Assembly: GCA_011009095.1 (NCBI GenBank)
Contig: VTPC01000604.1
Coordinates: 1 to 64,000 of the forward strand
Direction: 5' to 3'
Length of the DNA stretch: 64,000 bases
Source: Ignelater luminosus
Lineage: Eukaryota; Arthropoda; Insecta; Coleoptera; Elateridae
A program made the position numbers and the translations under genes. The stretch's first letter is position 1. Every line of letters begins with the position of its first letter. The notes beneath the pieces are model-generated. The model was not told the DNA's origin, ran no database searches, and was given only the letters and a program-made list of their open reading frames with translations. Positions 1-13,000 of the stretch are shown one piece after another.

Positions 1-690
1 TATTTGTGAGATACACCATTTCTCACCGAAAAGTTTATGATACCTAATACCCAAGTTTCAGAAAATTCCATCTACCCATAACAAAATGGTGATCTGTCAA
101 AATTATTTTCATTTCTTTCTAAAGGGACATTTTTCCTTTGGTTTTCAATTTGTAACAACTGGCGCATCCATAAATTGACAAAAATCAATTTTTTTTTCTA
201 ATAAAAGAATTAATATCAAGAAAACGGAAAGAGCAGCACATTTAAATTTCCATTTTATTTTCTCCAATTCTGTAGTGTATTTATTTTCAAGAGATAGCGC
301 ATGTAAACAAATGCACATGAACAAGCAGCTACTGCATTGGACAGGGCTTTACTGTCCCAGCCTTCTTACGCTCGGCGGCCAATCACAATGCTGATGCAGG
401 ACGATCACGCACTGATCATTGTTTACCTCCACTATCTCTTGGACATAAATTTACTATAACTATGTATTCAATAATAATCTAGATGCATAATTCTACATTA
501 AAATAACATTAGAACTGTCAATAATAATAATGCAAAATTTCCAAATTACTTATTGCGTTATTTCATGGTGAAACTAAGTGAAATAGAAGAAATCAGAATA
601 TTTCAACAAACTGCCATTTTGTATTGGGTAAATGGACTTTTCTGAAACTTGAGCAGTATAACTTATTCAGTGAGAACTTTAAAATGAGCT
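1..690. repeat. Fold-back (inverted-repeat) element, left edge possibly cut by the window
   Basis: Roughly the first 120 bases and the bases from about 575 to 690 are imperfect reverse complements; both contain the shared words AAGTTTCAGAAAA and ACCCA..ACAAAATGG. The middle is richer in GC and holds a short perfect hairpin around 340-360 (GGACAG / CTGTCC). No transposase is visible, so this is best described as a MITE-like fold-back. The true left end may lie outside the window. Confidence 0.5.
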
Positions 691-2865
691 ATTGCACCTG
701 CCGCCATATGGAGATTTAAAACAAGAATCTTTTGCTTGCAGTGTTTCTGACAAAAATGAAAATTGACCCATTCAAGCGTTTTTCTGAAAAACTAAAAATA
801 GTATCATAAATGAATTTATGTGTAAGTTTCTTTATACACTGTATGTATTAATTATTGTCTCATCCGATGTGATTAAGGTGTTAAATTTTTTAGTCCAGAG
901 TGGTCAAACTTATTAAGATGGCCCTATGTATTATTAATTATTGCTCAATCCAATGTGATTAGAGCGCCCTGCATTCAAACTACTTACAGAACCTAAAAAT
1001 CATTAAATATAAATTAAGCTATGAAAGTCAAACATGTAACAATATTATGCGTACCATGGTTCACCAAATGTAATTTAATAATTTCTACTTCCTACAATTA
1101 AACTGATTGTTATGTACATTACCATGGAATGGCCCAATACTAGCTTCAAGTACAAATTGTTTCTTGTAATTGTTTGTTAATTTTGAATATTTATACTGAA
1201 ATACTACTGTTAATTTTAAGATTTCGTTTACTTTTACTACAAGTTCCATCTTATTTTTCCAAACAGATTTACAACAAAAATACGGGGTGTCCCACAATAA
1301 TACCGACAACGCTTAACCACTGATTCAGGGGAACAAATGACGATGATTCATCAAAAAAAGGTTAAGTAAAAAGTTTTTCATTTTTAAGTTATAAGCTGTC
1401 AAAGTCAACACAATTTTTTTTTAATTTTTTAACATTTCACTTAATTTATCCATCGTAATAAAATTTGGTATGTTGGCTTGTGGGGTTAAGGTGATCTTTT
1501 TCCTGAAATATTGATGAAATTAATAATTTGGAACACAAGAGTTTTACATGCACACCTCTCTTTGAAGGTCTAGAACTGCTTCTATGGGCAAAAATTTTAA
1601 ATTTGAGCACTACTATTTAAAAGTTCACTCCTTCTGTAAGAAAATCCACCTTTTGCAATTGTTTCATAAATTTAACTGTTTTTGAGAAAATTAAGCTTTT
1701 TTGAATGCTTAAAAGATCGTTACTAATCTACCTAGTTACAATACTTGTACTACTGTGGTTACAATGTTAATGTTATTTTATTTTCTATAACATTTGGTTT
1801 TCATGATTCAACAAAATAATGGAATGTTCCCTGTGTATGGTTATTAAAATTCAGATAAATTTCAAGGTAGTAACTGCTATAAAACACACAAGAAGGTTTA
1901 AAAACATATACAATGTGACATACTATATTTTATGTAATTATATATTTTTAGGCTAACATTGATTTTATGTACACTGAGTTTTTTTTTTATTTGATACAAT
2001 AAGCATCCTTCCATATCACATTCCTGCCTAGCATAGAGTAAGTCATGCCATAGTAGCAGTGATCAAAGTGGGGGGATATGGTATACCAGAATCTTTTTTC
2101 AATTTTTCGAAGCATACCACTAGTTATTTTTTTGTAAGCATGCATCCCACAGTGCATTCTCAAACTCATACAGAGAGTTTTTCATAATCCTAACTAAAAC
2201 TAATTTCCTACATGAAAGAGAAGCTATTGCCATTCTTATGGTTTTTTAGCAGCTGAAGGACTGAAGTGGATCTAATTAATGCAGATGTTGGAGAAATTAC
2301 ATTTTATTTAAGAATTTTTTTGGTTGTAAGGTTAGGCCAATATTTAAAGCAATAATCTTGTTCAAATATGTATTGCTTTACAAAAAAATTACAAAATTAC
2401 ATTAAACATACTCATGCTATTTTTTCCTACTTTGACGACTACATAGTATGTAATATGCACTCGTACTTAGGTGCAAAATAGAAGTAAATAGAATAGAAAG
2501 GATAAGTAGGAAAGCAATATTATTACCAACTAAAGCAGCATTAGATATGCGCAGCCTATCATTAGCGTAGGTATTAAATATGTTTATATGATAGTTTAAC
2601 TTGAGAATTTATCAATTCCTTCATATCTTTTATCTTGTTTGAACCAAAGTTTAGATATTCTCTACATAACACTAACTCTCAATAATTCCTAAACGAAGCA
2701 GAATCAAGCAAAATGCTATATAGAAAGAATGTTACTATGACTCTACTCTCCATGTTTATCAATATTGTTTCAAAACACTCAATATAATATACTTAAATCC
2801 AATTTACCAATTGCCATAAAAGAATTGCTTCCTTTAAGGAATTACAAGCCCTCAAATGTTGGATA
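691..2865. other. Intergenic, no recognised gene
   Basis: AT-rich sequence downstream of the minus-strand zinc-finger gene. Around 1282-1300 there is a GGGGTGTCCCA word of the kind seen at the ends of small insect transposons, but I could not find a partner end. A minus-strand stretch at 1987-2200 looks weakly coding but matches nothing I recognise. Otherwise I see nothing. Confidence 0.4.
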
Positions 2866-2871
2866 TTTATT
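2866..2871 (-). promoter_or_regulatory. Candidate poly(A) signal of the ZAD gene
   Basis: AATAAA on the minus strand, 28 bases after the stop codon at 2899-2901. It would serve the unspliced 3' end of the zinc-finger gene. The competing model splices out of the exon at 2930. Confidence 0.35.
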
Positions 2872-2898
2872 TCTATTTCGTACAATGTATCTTATATT

Positions 2899-3572
2899 TT
2901 ATCTGAATTGCATCTCAAAAAATAACTTACCACTACACTTGTTTAAATTTGTACAACTAGTGGTTGTAATAATCCCATTACTAACATCAGACTTATTAGT
3001 TAAAGATTCATTTGGTGAATTACATAAATGGCTCTTCTGTGATGTTACATCATCAAATATTGTTTTACAACCAGTACAGAATAAGTTTGGATGACTTTTT
3101 TTATGGTACTGTAGGTTTTTATGCCTTGCATAGGTTTTTGGGCAAATGGGACACTTAAAACGCTTACTAAAAGATATCTTGTTGATTTCTTTTACAGCTG
3201 CAGTAGTGGATAAATCTATTGAACAATTGTTACAATGCAGATCTGATTTAGAATCTTCACATTTAAACAATTGATCTTGTAACCTTTGGTCAACTATTCG
3301 AATTTCTTGCATAAATGCAAAGAATTCTTCGATACTTAATTTGCAAGATGAACAAACAGTTTTTGGCAAGAGTTTCATATGGTCACTGTTGATCTAAAAC
3401 CAGAATTTATTAGTATGAAAAATTCATAATATAAAATAAATCAAGCAACCTTAATGTTTGTACATTCAAAAACTTGGTTAATAAATTCATCATTATCAAT
3501 AAATTTGATAGTTCCCGGTGTTACCTGACACAGTCGACAAAGTTCTAGCATTTTATCTATATTTTTATACAT
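2899..3572 (-). CDS. ZAD-type C2H2 zinc-finger protein, two exons
   Basis: Probable nuclear DNA-binding factor of the arthropod ZAD (zinc-finger associated domain) class. Exon 1 is 3572-3450 (41 codons) and exon 2 is 3393 down to the stop at 2899, joined across a 56-bp intron with donor AAG|GTTGCT and acceptor TTTTAG. The model gives 205 aa. The ZAD uses the pair CRLC (C12, C15) in exon 1 and CSSC (C55, C58) in exon 2, preceded by the typical DHMKLLPKTV and followed by SIEEFFAF. One good C2H2 finger follows (C122, C125, H138, H142), then a degenerate one (C147, C150, H163, C165). There is a strong donor, GTG|GTAAGT, at 2930. If it is used, the last codons are replaced by a third exon, perhaps with more fingers, which I could not find. 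ZAD proteins normally dimerise through the ZAD and carry more fingers, so this one is short. The gene starts about 3.5 kb from hep, in the opposite direction. Confidence 0.75.
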
Positions 3573-4517
3573 TTTGAATTTTCTGTTTACTCGATTGTTT
3601 ATAAACAGGTACAATAAATAATTATAAATAACTAATAATGATAATAAATTAATAACTACTAAATACTACCCCTTCTTCTCTGCTTTTGGTAGGTTGGTAT
3701 TTGGTGCCCTTGATACGGTCGGTACTGGATACCAGTGTTGCCAATTGAAAGATTTCTAATCTCCCATTATCACAGATGAAAATTCCCGGCATTTCCCAAC
3801 ATCTTAAACTTTTATCTTGAAATGAAAAACTCGGCATTATTTGTTCATATTTTTATTGCACATCAGTCAGAAAAGAATACAAAGGTTTTAGCGTATATAT
3901 AGATAATAATAGGTAAGTAACTCTGCTTCTCGGTAGAAAATATTATGTGGAAATAGGAAAATTGTTAAGACTAATTTAAATCCAGCATTCGTTCGTTTTT
4001 TAATTAAAAACCCCTCAATGTTGCAGTATCTTCCAAAATATAGGCGGCAACGTGGCAAGGGTGTTTTAAATAAGGATTAGCAAAGAAATATGTTAAAATT
4101 TAAACAATATGATCCAATTGGAGGTATGACGTCATTGTTTTAGACTGATAATAATCAATGGTTTGATAAAATTGACTGATAGTGTGACATGGGTTTTAGG
4201 TTTGGAAGCAGACATTTGCCATTTTGACAAATGCTACTCCCCAGCATTGCCACCATAATGTGTAGCAGCTGCTGCAGGTGAGGTGGTAGATTTTTAAATA
4301 ATAAAAAACGAACACGATAAAATCAGATAAAATGTCATCACGTTTAATATAACATAGTTTTTGTAAATCGCCGCTACGTCGCATTTTTCGTAAAAAGTCG
4401 CTATGTGTAGTGGCAACCGAATCAGTGGGTTCACTTTAATTCAAACTTCAAACAAGCTCATCGGTCTATGCGCAGATTATCATTTTCTGTATAGGGGTGG
4501 AAAAAAAATTAGAGGGA

Positions 4518-4606
4518 TTTAGCGTACTACGCAGACCGAAAACCGGGAACACGAAAAATTAAAGCACCGTTCTCGAGTGATCCAATTGATTACGTTAGGA
4601 ATAAAC
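4518..4606 (+). repeat. Dispersed repeat, copy 1
   Basis: Shares the word GCAGACCGAAAACC and the flanking text through GAGTGATCCAA.TGATT with an inverted copy at about 11133-11212. Too short and diverged to classify. Confidence 0.45.
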
Positions 4607-6150
4607 TGTACTTTTGGAAACGGTACATACTTGGAAAAATACGAAAATTTATATTCTGTAACTGCTGTACAACCATTTTTATGGAAGTGGTGAGCGCTTT
4701 GAAAAAAGATATTGCTTGCTAGCCGTCTGCCGAGTGTTTTGTTAAGAAGTAAAAATATTTGTTCGTGATTGATTGCTTAATATAGCGGGTAAAGTGTTAT
4801 TAAAAAATAGAAAAAATATTTAAAATTACAAAGATAAACAATGCCGTTTTTTATTATAAACCACCCTTCTCACTTTTTATTAAAAATAAATAACTAAATA
4901 ATTTTTATTTACTCTATGACGACGTGCACTTTGGGGGTACTACAACAATCTGGCTCTTTCTTATCAATTACAAATCATATTTTTCATTCTTTATTAATTG
5001 TAGCATTGTATTAGTAATGAAGATAAATTAGAAGTTAACGAAGGTTGACAAATATAATTTGTAATTAATAAAAAAAGGTAGGATACGCTTGCTTTTGTCA
5101 CAGAATATAGATCTCATTAAATTTTCAATCGCGTCTACTCGACTGCCTACTTATACTTGACTAATAAATATTTTTGTGCTCCAAAATGAGTGCTAAAAGT
5201 AGCATAAATGGCGGAATTCCCAGAGTATAGTTATCAACAAGTAAACCAATTCTTTAAAAATCTTTTGTTCTTTTCAAACGCCGTCGCCGTCCGATGACAT
5301 TCAACTAATAGTTAGGGGATAATACGGATGTAATCTCGAACAGATGTCACTACTTTACCCATTTGGCGTGCAATACGCGCGCAAGTGCGATCGTTTTGAC
5401 ATCTACTATAGAAACATCAACGTTTTGTCACAGAATTCTGTGGTCTTGTTTCTGAGCTAGTTTTCCACTTTTTGTAAGAATTGGTTTACTTGTTTAAGGA
5501 CGTTCCCAAAAACAGCGCCCTCTTTTGCCTCGTCGAATATGCACAGAAATAAAAATAATAATAGGTAATAATATTAATAATAATAAATAAACGTTGCATT
5601 CTTACACTGATCGAGATACGAGTTATATACATTGGGTTTTAGTGTTTTGGAGTATTTTTTGAGGTTACAATGTTACATATAATATATTTGATATTTTTAA
5701 CAGAGCATAAATGACTTCACGATTAGAAAATTGGAGATTTCTGAAGAACGAATACCGCTTGCTATAATTTGCTTTATTGCTTTTAAATGCAGTTTTGACA
5801 TTAAATGTGCTGTATGCAACGATGTCAGATTTCAATGACAAAATTGTAGTCAATTTTGACGTCAAATTTAACACCATGTCAGACGGCCCTAAAAATATAA
5901 TAAATACATTTACAATCTTTTAATGTAATAACTGTAAATAAATCCATTAATATTTTTTTGCAGCTTTATTTATTGACATTGACAATTAATTAACCTCAAC
6001 ATCTATGATTTTGAGACATAAGAAAAATCATAATTATTTACAAAATATAAAATTGGTGTTTCCATTTTTTGGGCTGCAATAGTAACGTATGTTGCTGCAA
6101 CTTTTGATACATAACCTAGAAAATTTAAAGTCACTTCAGATTAGTACAGC

Positions 6151-6211
6151 CATAGACAAAAGAATAATTATATTGTTTATATGTAACAAATAAACAATTC
6201 TTTTGTCTATG
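6151..6211. repeat. Short perfect hairpin, 15-bp arms
   Basis: CATAGACAAAAGAAT and its exact reverse complement enclose a loop of about 31 bases that is itself partly palindromic (GTTTAT / ATAAAC). It could be a tiny MITE relic or a structured element in the region upstream of hep. Confidence 0.6.
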
Positions 6212-6422
6212 AATGCAACTTTCCAAATTCTGCGAAACTCCCCTTTAAATAATTATAATTTTAGTCAACTTTTGCAAGTTTTTATTTAAATCTCATTTCA
6301 ATCTTAGCTTAGTAAATCTTTTAGTGGATCTTAGTTGAAATTGAAAGACGAAGTTTTGTAAAAAGAATACAGCCCTAATAGCTGAATCAGCTGCTACAAA
6401 CTTAACAAGCGACTGTTGGTAA

Positions 6423-6791
6423 CAGTGTTGCCAATATTTTATCCTATAGAAGCGCTAGTTTCGTTCCGTCAAAGCGCCAAATTAAGCGCCAATTCAAATC
6501 TCGGTAAAATTTTTATTAAAACAACATCACGTACATTCTCACTTCTTTTACGAGTGGTCACCACGGTCGAATACCACTACGAATTGCACATATATTAAGA
6601 TTCCCTGTAGAACTTGTATTGCTGAGATGAAATAAAAATAATAATAGTTATTACATTTTAAAGTCAAACAGGTCTAAACTTAAACAATCTTTATTCGCCA
6701 AAAAATGCGCCAAGCGCCAACAAGAACTTTTGCGCGCCATGATTATCCCGCAAAACGCCAGTTTAGCGGAAAAACGCCATTGGCAACACTG
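6423..6791. mobile_element. hAT-superfamily MITE, 369 bp, with 8-bp target duplication
   Basis: The ends are CAGTGTTGCCAAT and ATTGGCAACACTG, exact reverse complements. Both sides are flanked by the identical 8-mer GTTGGTAA (6415-6422 and 6792-6799). CAG..CTG termini of the CA(G/C)TG type plus an 8-bp duplication are diagnostic of hAT transposons. The interior repeats words such as AAGCGCCAA and AAACGCCA, has no transposase and is therefore non-autonomous. The perfect duplication suggests a fairly recent insertion. It ends 275 bp before the hep start codon, so it lies in or next to the hep promoter. Confidence 0.88.
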
Positions 6792-7065
6792 GTTGGTAAG
6801 CCAAATACCGCTGCAAATACCTCTAGAAAAACCACCAAAGTTGCATTAAAAATTGCCAGAAAATAAAACGTTTTAAATTTTCAAATTGACGAGTTATTAA
6901 AAATTGCCTAGTGTTCTTTATTTACTAAGAGTTGGCTACTTTGCCAATTTTAATTATATCGCGTGTAGATGTTGGTAGTAAGTGCACAAATAAAAGTCTC
7001 AAATAAAATGTCAAACTTGATTTGCACAGGTTAAATGGCTGTCATTTTAAGTTCCACCTGCAAAA

Positions 7066-10000
7066 ATGTCTAGTCAAGAAAGTAAAATAAATGATTTACT
7101 GGAACGATTGAAAACAGTAAATTCTAGCTCTCGATCCCAACAACTACCAGGTCTCCCGAACGGTCCAGGAAGAGGTGGTTCCAGGGGTCTAAATTTAACA
7201 TGTAGGTATTTGACAATTCTATCATTTTCAAAACAACACCTTATACATTCCGACTCTTCGTTCATTTTTAATAATATAATGTAGATAGTATTTATCATAC
7301 TTATTATTGTAGTGGAGAACTTGCCCAGCTCAAGTTCCTCTGTAAGAAAAAGGCCTCGAGAATTACAATTTTCATCAAAACGTAACGACAACTTAGAGAC
7401 TGATAAAAAACTAAAAGAAATTATGAAAAATAGTGGTAAATTAAAAATTAAAGGTGGTACTTACATGACCGAATTAAAGGATATGGAACATATTGAGGAA
7501 TTAGGCAATGGAACGTGTGGTCATGTAGTTAAAATGAGGCATAAACCTAGCGATGAAATTATTGCTGTTAAAGTAAGCTAGTTCTGTACGGTTTGTGTTA
7601 TTGGTATAATAAAGATGTTGATATTATTTTTAGCAAATGAGGCGTTCTGGTAACAGTGAAGAAAATAAAAGGATTATTATGGATATAGAAGTAGTTATTA
7701 AATCACACGATTGTGCTTATATAGTGCAATGTTTAGGTTGTTTTATAACTGATGCAGAAGTTTGGATTTGTATGGAACTTATGTCTACATGTTTTGATAA
7801 ACTGTTAAAAAGATTGAAGCAAGCTATTCCTGAATATGTTATAGGAAAGGTTACCGTTGCTGTAAGTTCATAAATAATGTTTAGTTATATAAAAGATCTT
7901 GACATCATTTTGCAGACCGTGAAAGCATTATCTTACTTAAAAGAAAGACATGGTGTAATACATAGGGATGTTAAACCTTCTAATATTCTTTTGGACGAAC
8001 GTGGAAATATTAAACTTTGCGATTTTGGTATAAGTGGACGTCTTGTAGATTCCATGGCAAAAACTAGAAGTGCTGGATGTGCAGCATACATGGCAGTAAG
8101 CACTATATTTAGATGATATAAAGTTTTTGTGTGTATTAAAATTATTTCCAGCCTGAACGTATAGAACCAGATCCAAATAATCCAGATTATGATATACGTG
8201 CAGATGTCTGGTCCTTAGGAATTACTTTAGTTGAATTAGCTACAGGTGTATACCCTTATCAAGACTGTAAGACTGACTTTGAAGTGCTTACAAAAGTTAT
8301 AGGTCAAGATCCACCTGTATTACCAGAAGATGAAGATTTTAGTCCAGAATTTAGACAATTCGTATCTTTATGGTAAGAAAAATGCAATTTGATGCAAGTG
8401 GGATGAATAAAATCATTGAGCAGAATCTGTACACCAGTATTAAAAATATTAAAGGTGACAAATTATAAGTGACCCCATTTGAATCATAATTAAGGTAAAG
8501 TATACTAAAAGTTAAACTGCAATGGATAGAATTGTCATTGTGGTCTCACAATGTTAGATCTTATTAAATATGTAATAGAACACTTATTAAGAACTGCTGA
8601 TGCACTTGTTCCAACACAGCCCGTTTTAGAGGGAGTTCAGTGCTGTTTCGATTTGTACTTTTTGTGTTCCATGTCAAAAGTGTACTAAAACAAACCTGAA
8701 GCTTTAGAGGAATTAAAACATAACGAGGCTTGTTATTGCTGAAATTCTACCGAAATCTATCAATGTGCAGTGGTTCACTTGGGCTGATTATTGTATCGAG
8801 TGCAAATTACAATTTTTAAATTTTAAAATAATTGCGAATAAATCTTTGGTGTTCATTGTTTAATTTGTAACAAAATGAAGATTTCTAACATTTTTCCTGT
8901 TATTTCTGTTATCTATTAAAATGGGATCACTTATAATGTGTCACCTTTTACAAGAAGTGTAAACATGTAAATGAAATCTGTTGATGTCTATTGCCACTAT
9001 ATATCTCATTTATGTTATCTAAAACAGATCAACAGAGTTTCACAAAGTATGTATATTTTCAGAATACTAGAGTTCAGTGGATGTCTTGCAAGATATATGT
9101 ATTAGGCTCAGTATTAGGTCTTTGTCATCACATCAAACTTTTTAGTCTACCCTATAATAAATTGCCAGTTTTACAAAAGTAAATCTCAATATTAGTGTTA
9201 ATTACCGCTACATTTCACATTAACAATAATAATAGTACAAGTAGTACAATTTTTGAAGCCATTTAACACTTGTGTAGAAATTAAATTGAAAATTTTAATA
9301 TAAACAATTAACCACCATGAAACACTCATCTGTCATGATTATTATAAAAGTCGTACATAAAACATTATATTTGAATCGCACACAATGGCTTTTATGTGCT
9401 TATTAAATAGTATACTTTTATAGGATGACAAAAAATGGGTATGCTTTTGAGTAGTTGCACAAATCACCACCAGGTGGTGTACTGTGAATGAAGAATGATG
9501 TTTCTAATAATTATATTTTTCTTTTAGCCTTACTAAAGATCCAAAACAGAGACCTAAATATAATAAATTACAAAATGAAAAATTTATCAAAAAATATGAA
9601 ACTGCAAATGTGAATGTGGGTGAGTGGTTTCAAAAAGCAATGGAACAGGCAGATTTGCTCACAAATAAACGAGCGCAGCCTAGGTATGTTGCATGGTTAG
9701 TTTCAATTTTTATTTTTGTTGCTTTAATGACTATTGATAATGTATTGTGCTCTATTACTTATATTTTCATTAGATTATAAAAACTATTGAATTATATTTT
9801 AAAAGTGACTTAAAAGCAGTCCAGAGTGCTACAGCACAACATACAATGACTGTCTTGATTTTTAGCATCAGGAAATGAGTTGAATGTGGGAGTTTTTTCT
9901 TAATAATAATTTTATAGTAATATACAGGCTTAAACAGTAAAAAAGACTGTAGCCAATAGAGTAACATGATGTGCTTGATACTTTAAAGTATATTTTGTAA

Positions 10001-13000
10001 GATGTTTCGAGTTTACATTTTACATTATGGTTTGGGTTACATATTTACAATACTCCCAAGGTGTAAACCTGTTGGTGTAATGTTAGGCTTGGATCAATTC
10101 TGGATTTTATATCATCACATTAGAGAGAAACACGACTGTATTAATTATTATCCAGTGAGAGTAACAATGTATTGACAATTGCCTAGGTGCTACTAACCTG
10201 GTAATTTTTTGGAGTCTTCTAAAATATTGAAAGAAAAGACTATTTTTTGTCCTTGCAATGCATAGTCTTGTTTATACATACTTTTATATCTTAAAGTGAA
10301 GGGTTAAATGCCACTTCAATTAAAAAACAAAAAAAGGTGAGATTTAATTTCAGATGTTGATCAACATCAAGACACTTGAAATTTAAGAAATGCTAAACTT
10401 GTGCTTTTCAGGATTGATTTTATTTTATGTTTAGCTTATTTAATACATTTGTAGCATAAAAGCTAGAAATTATAAAAATTATTTACAACATTACAAGCAA
10501 ATGTTCATTACTAATTTTTTTAATATAATATAAACAATTAGCTTGGCATATCTATAAATATTTATGTACTGCGTTACGCATAAAATGTTTTCATTTTCCG
10601 ACATTTGCATTTGTCTAGAATCATTTATGTTTATCTGCTGCATAATAAAAAAATAATTATTATTTATGTAACGATAGTGTAAAGTTGACGGCATGAATGT
10701 TAGTGGATGCCATAAATCCTATGAGTTTAAAAAAGACATTGCACTTGAGTTGTATACAATATTTTTTTTACAACCATATATTAAAGAAAAAAGAAAAATA
10801 AAACTTTTGATGGCAGATTGAAAATGAAGTTGGCCAGGACCATTTGTTATGCCATGATACATCAAACTTATTGCAAATGTTTTATAATTGTCAACTTTGG
10901 ACATTGACAACAAGTTGAACATGTCAACTGTAGAGGTGATCATGCAAAAAGCTTTTCAAGTTTATTTTTTGGAATTTTTCTCTATAATGAACTGTTTCTT
11001 TTGATCCCAACTGGTATGCTATAACCAAGTTATGCTGTATGTTTCTTACAATAACCAGAGAGTTTTGGATAATGTTAATATAGGTCATCTAATTCTTAAG
11101 GGTTAACGCTGACCTTACCACAGCTTATACCTTACAGAATCAGTTGGATCACTCAGAGCAGTTCTTTTGATCTTTCATGTTCCTGGTTTTCGGTCTGCGC
11201 ATGCTAAACTGTAGACCGCGCGCTTGTAGGGGAGGTTATATATGCAATTGATATTCAAATTTCACAATTAATGTAACTTACCAACACTGAACAATTTCAC
11301 TAATTTACTTACAGAATATGCACTTAAATAATACAAGCTTTTATGAGATTATTTCTTTGAAGGTTAAGGTTAGGTTTTTNNNNNNNNNNNNNNNNNNNNN
11401 NNNNNNNNNNNNNNNNNNNNNNNNNNNNNNNNNNNNNNNNNNNNNNNNNNNNNNNNNNNNNNNNNNNNNNNNNNNNNNNNNNNNNNNNNNNNNNNNNNNN
11501 NNNNNNNNNNNNNNNNNNNNNNNNNNNNNNNNATTATTAATATTTGTTTAATATTACCCATAAAATATGAATTCAATAGTTTACTGTTCTTAATCTTTTG
11601 TCTTATTTTATGTATGCAATGTTTTTTACAAAATAGCTTACTGTTATATTTGTGCAAAAGCTAATTAATCACTTGTCATTTGTTAAATACTTTTTAAAAC
11701 TTTTGTTTGCTGTTAAACAGACACACGACATCACCATTGATATCTGGTCGACGTCAAAATACTCTTCACCAAAGGCCTCAAGTAGACTCATACCAGTCAA
11801 ATCAAGTGACGCTTACAAATGGTAGTTCACGAACTGCACCATCTCCTTTTACTACCACCGAATGTAATAGCACAAATCCTTTTACATCTTTAGAGTATCA
11901 AATTAAGCAGTCTTACCAGAATTCAGCAACCTCACTACCACCAGATGGTCGGTCAGGTCATGCTTCTCGCTATGCCGCTTTTCATAATTCACTCAGCTCA
12001 AATGCAAGTCACCAAAGAGACAGTTCTTTACCTTACACATACCAAAGTACGACAGAAAAACATGCATCATACAACAACCAAAGCTTAAGTGCTAGTGAAA
12101 GGAATAGTATATCACCACCAGCAACAAATGTGCGGGGGTTTTCTCCATTCCGAGCTTATCAGTATAATCACTTGCAAGATGGTGATATTAGATATGCATC
12201 ACCAATTCATGTTCAACAAAAATTTGGAGATGGTGAAAGCACAGATGCTACATCGCCTTACCAACAAAGAAGGATAGGAAGTGAGGGTAGGTGGCAATCA
12301 CCAGGTGGATCCCCTTTACCATTACGAAGCCAAATTCAAAATAGTCAAGAACATATTTATGGAAATACCAGTCCTATTGTATTACAGCGTTTTTATCACC
12401 AACAAAAACAACAACAGAAAGTGCAGGAAGCAGAAGAAGCTGCCAAAGAAGATCCAGGTAAGATGAAAGAAGCAGATTCTTTTCTGCTTGTTATTATGTT
12501 AATTCTTAAGGAACTTACTTATATAGTGTGTCCGCAGATTGAGTTGACAAGAGGAAAAACTTTTTTATTACTGGTTTTAGGACAAAATGTCACTTTTGAT
12601 AAAATTTTCTGCTTGTTTTAAAACCTCTAATGGTAATATAATTTTGATGTTATCCACAATAATGAAGAAAATTTAAAAAAATGCATTATTTTAGTATAAA
12701 AAAAAAACAATTAAGTTCTAAATTTACTCGAAAATCAAATTACCATGTTTGAACTGCAATGCAAAAAAAAGCTAATAAATAAATTGACAATCAAAACCAT
12801 TGAAATGATATACTACATTCTCAGTTTCAAAGTTAACTCTGATATAAATATTTTCAGAATAAAATCTTACACTGTATATTAACACTTGTTTAAATAAAAT
12901 ATACAGGCAAAAGAAGATTTGCTTCATATATAAAACTGCAATTAAGTGGAGATCGTAGTGGACGATCGTCGAGGCATCAAAGTCCAGAACCACCACCTCG

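Larger units (their letters stand above)
3573..6422. other. Divergent intergenic region between the ZAD gene and hep
   Basis: No convincing exon. It holds a lone hAT-like terminal word (CAGTGTTGCCAATT) at about 3732, a copy of a dispersed repeat at 4518-4606, and a short perfect hairpin at 6151-6211. Promoters of both flanking genes should lie here, but I could not assign a TATA box or start site. Confidence 0.4.

Noticed and set aside
3730-4430. A second hAT MITE starting at the CAGTGTTGCCAATT word near 3732
   Set aside because: No matching inverted end or 8-bp duplication; GTGGCAACC near 4410 does not pair with it well enough.
11318-11657. Open frames spanning the run of N in hep intron 6
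   Set aside because: They exist only because unknown bases contain no stops.
12089-12466. Overlapping plus-strand frames inside hep exon 7
   Set aside because: Other-frame shadows of the hep C-terminal tail, which joins in phase with exons 6 and 8.
12458-12621. Extension of hep exon 7 to the stop after 12600
   Set aside because: A consensus donor G|GTAAGA at 12457-12458 and in-phase exons 8 and 9 with the same Ser/Pro-rich composition make splicing far more likely; a read-through isoform cannot be excluded.
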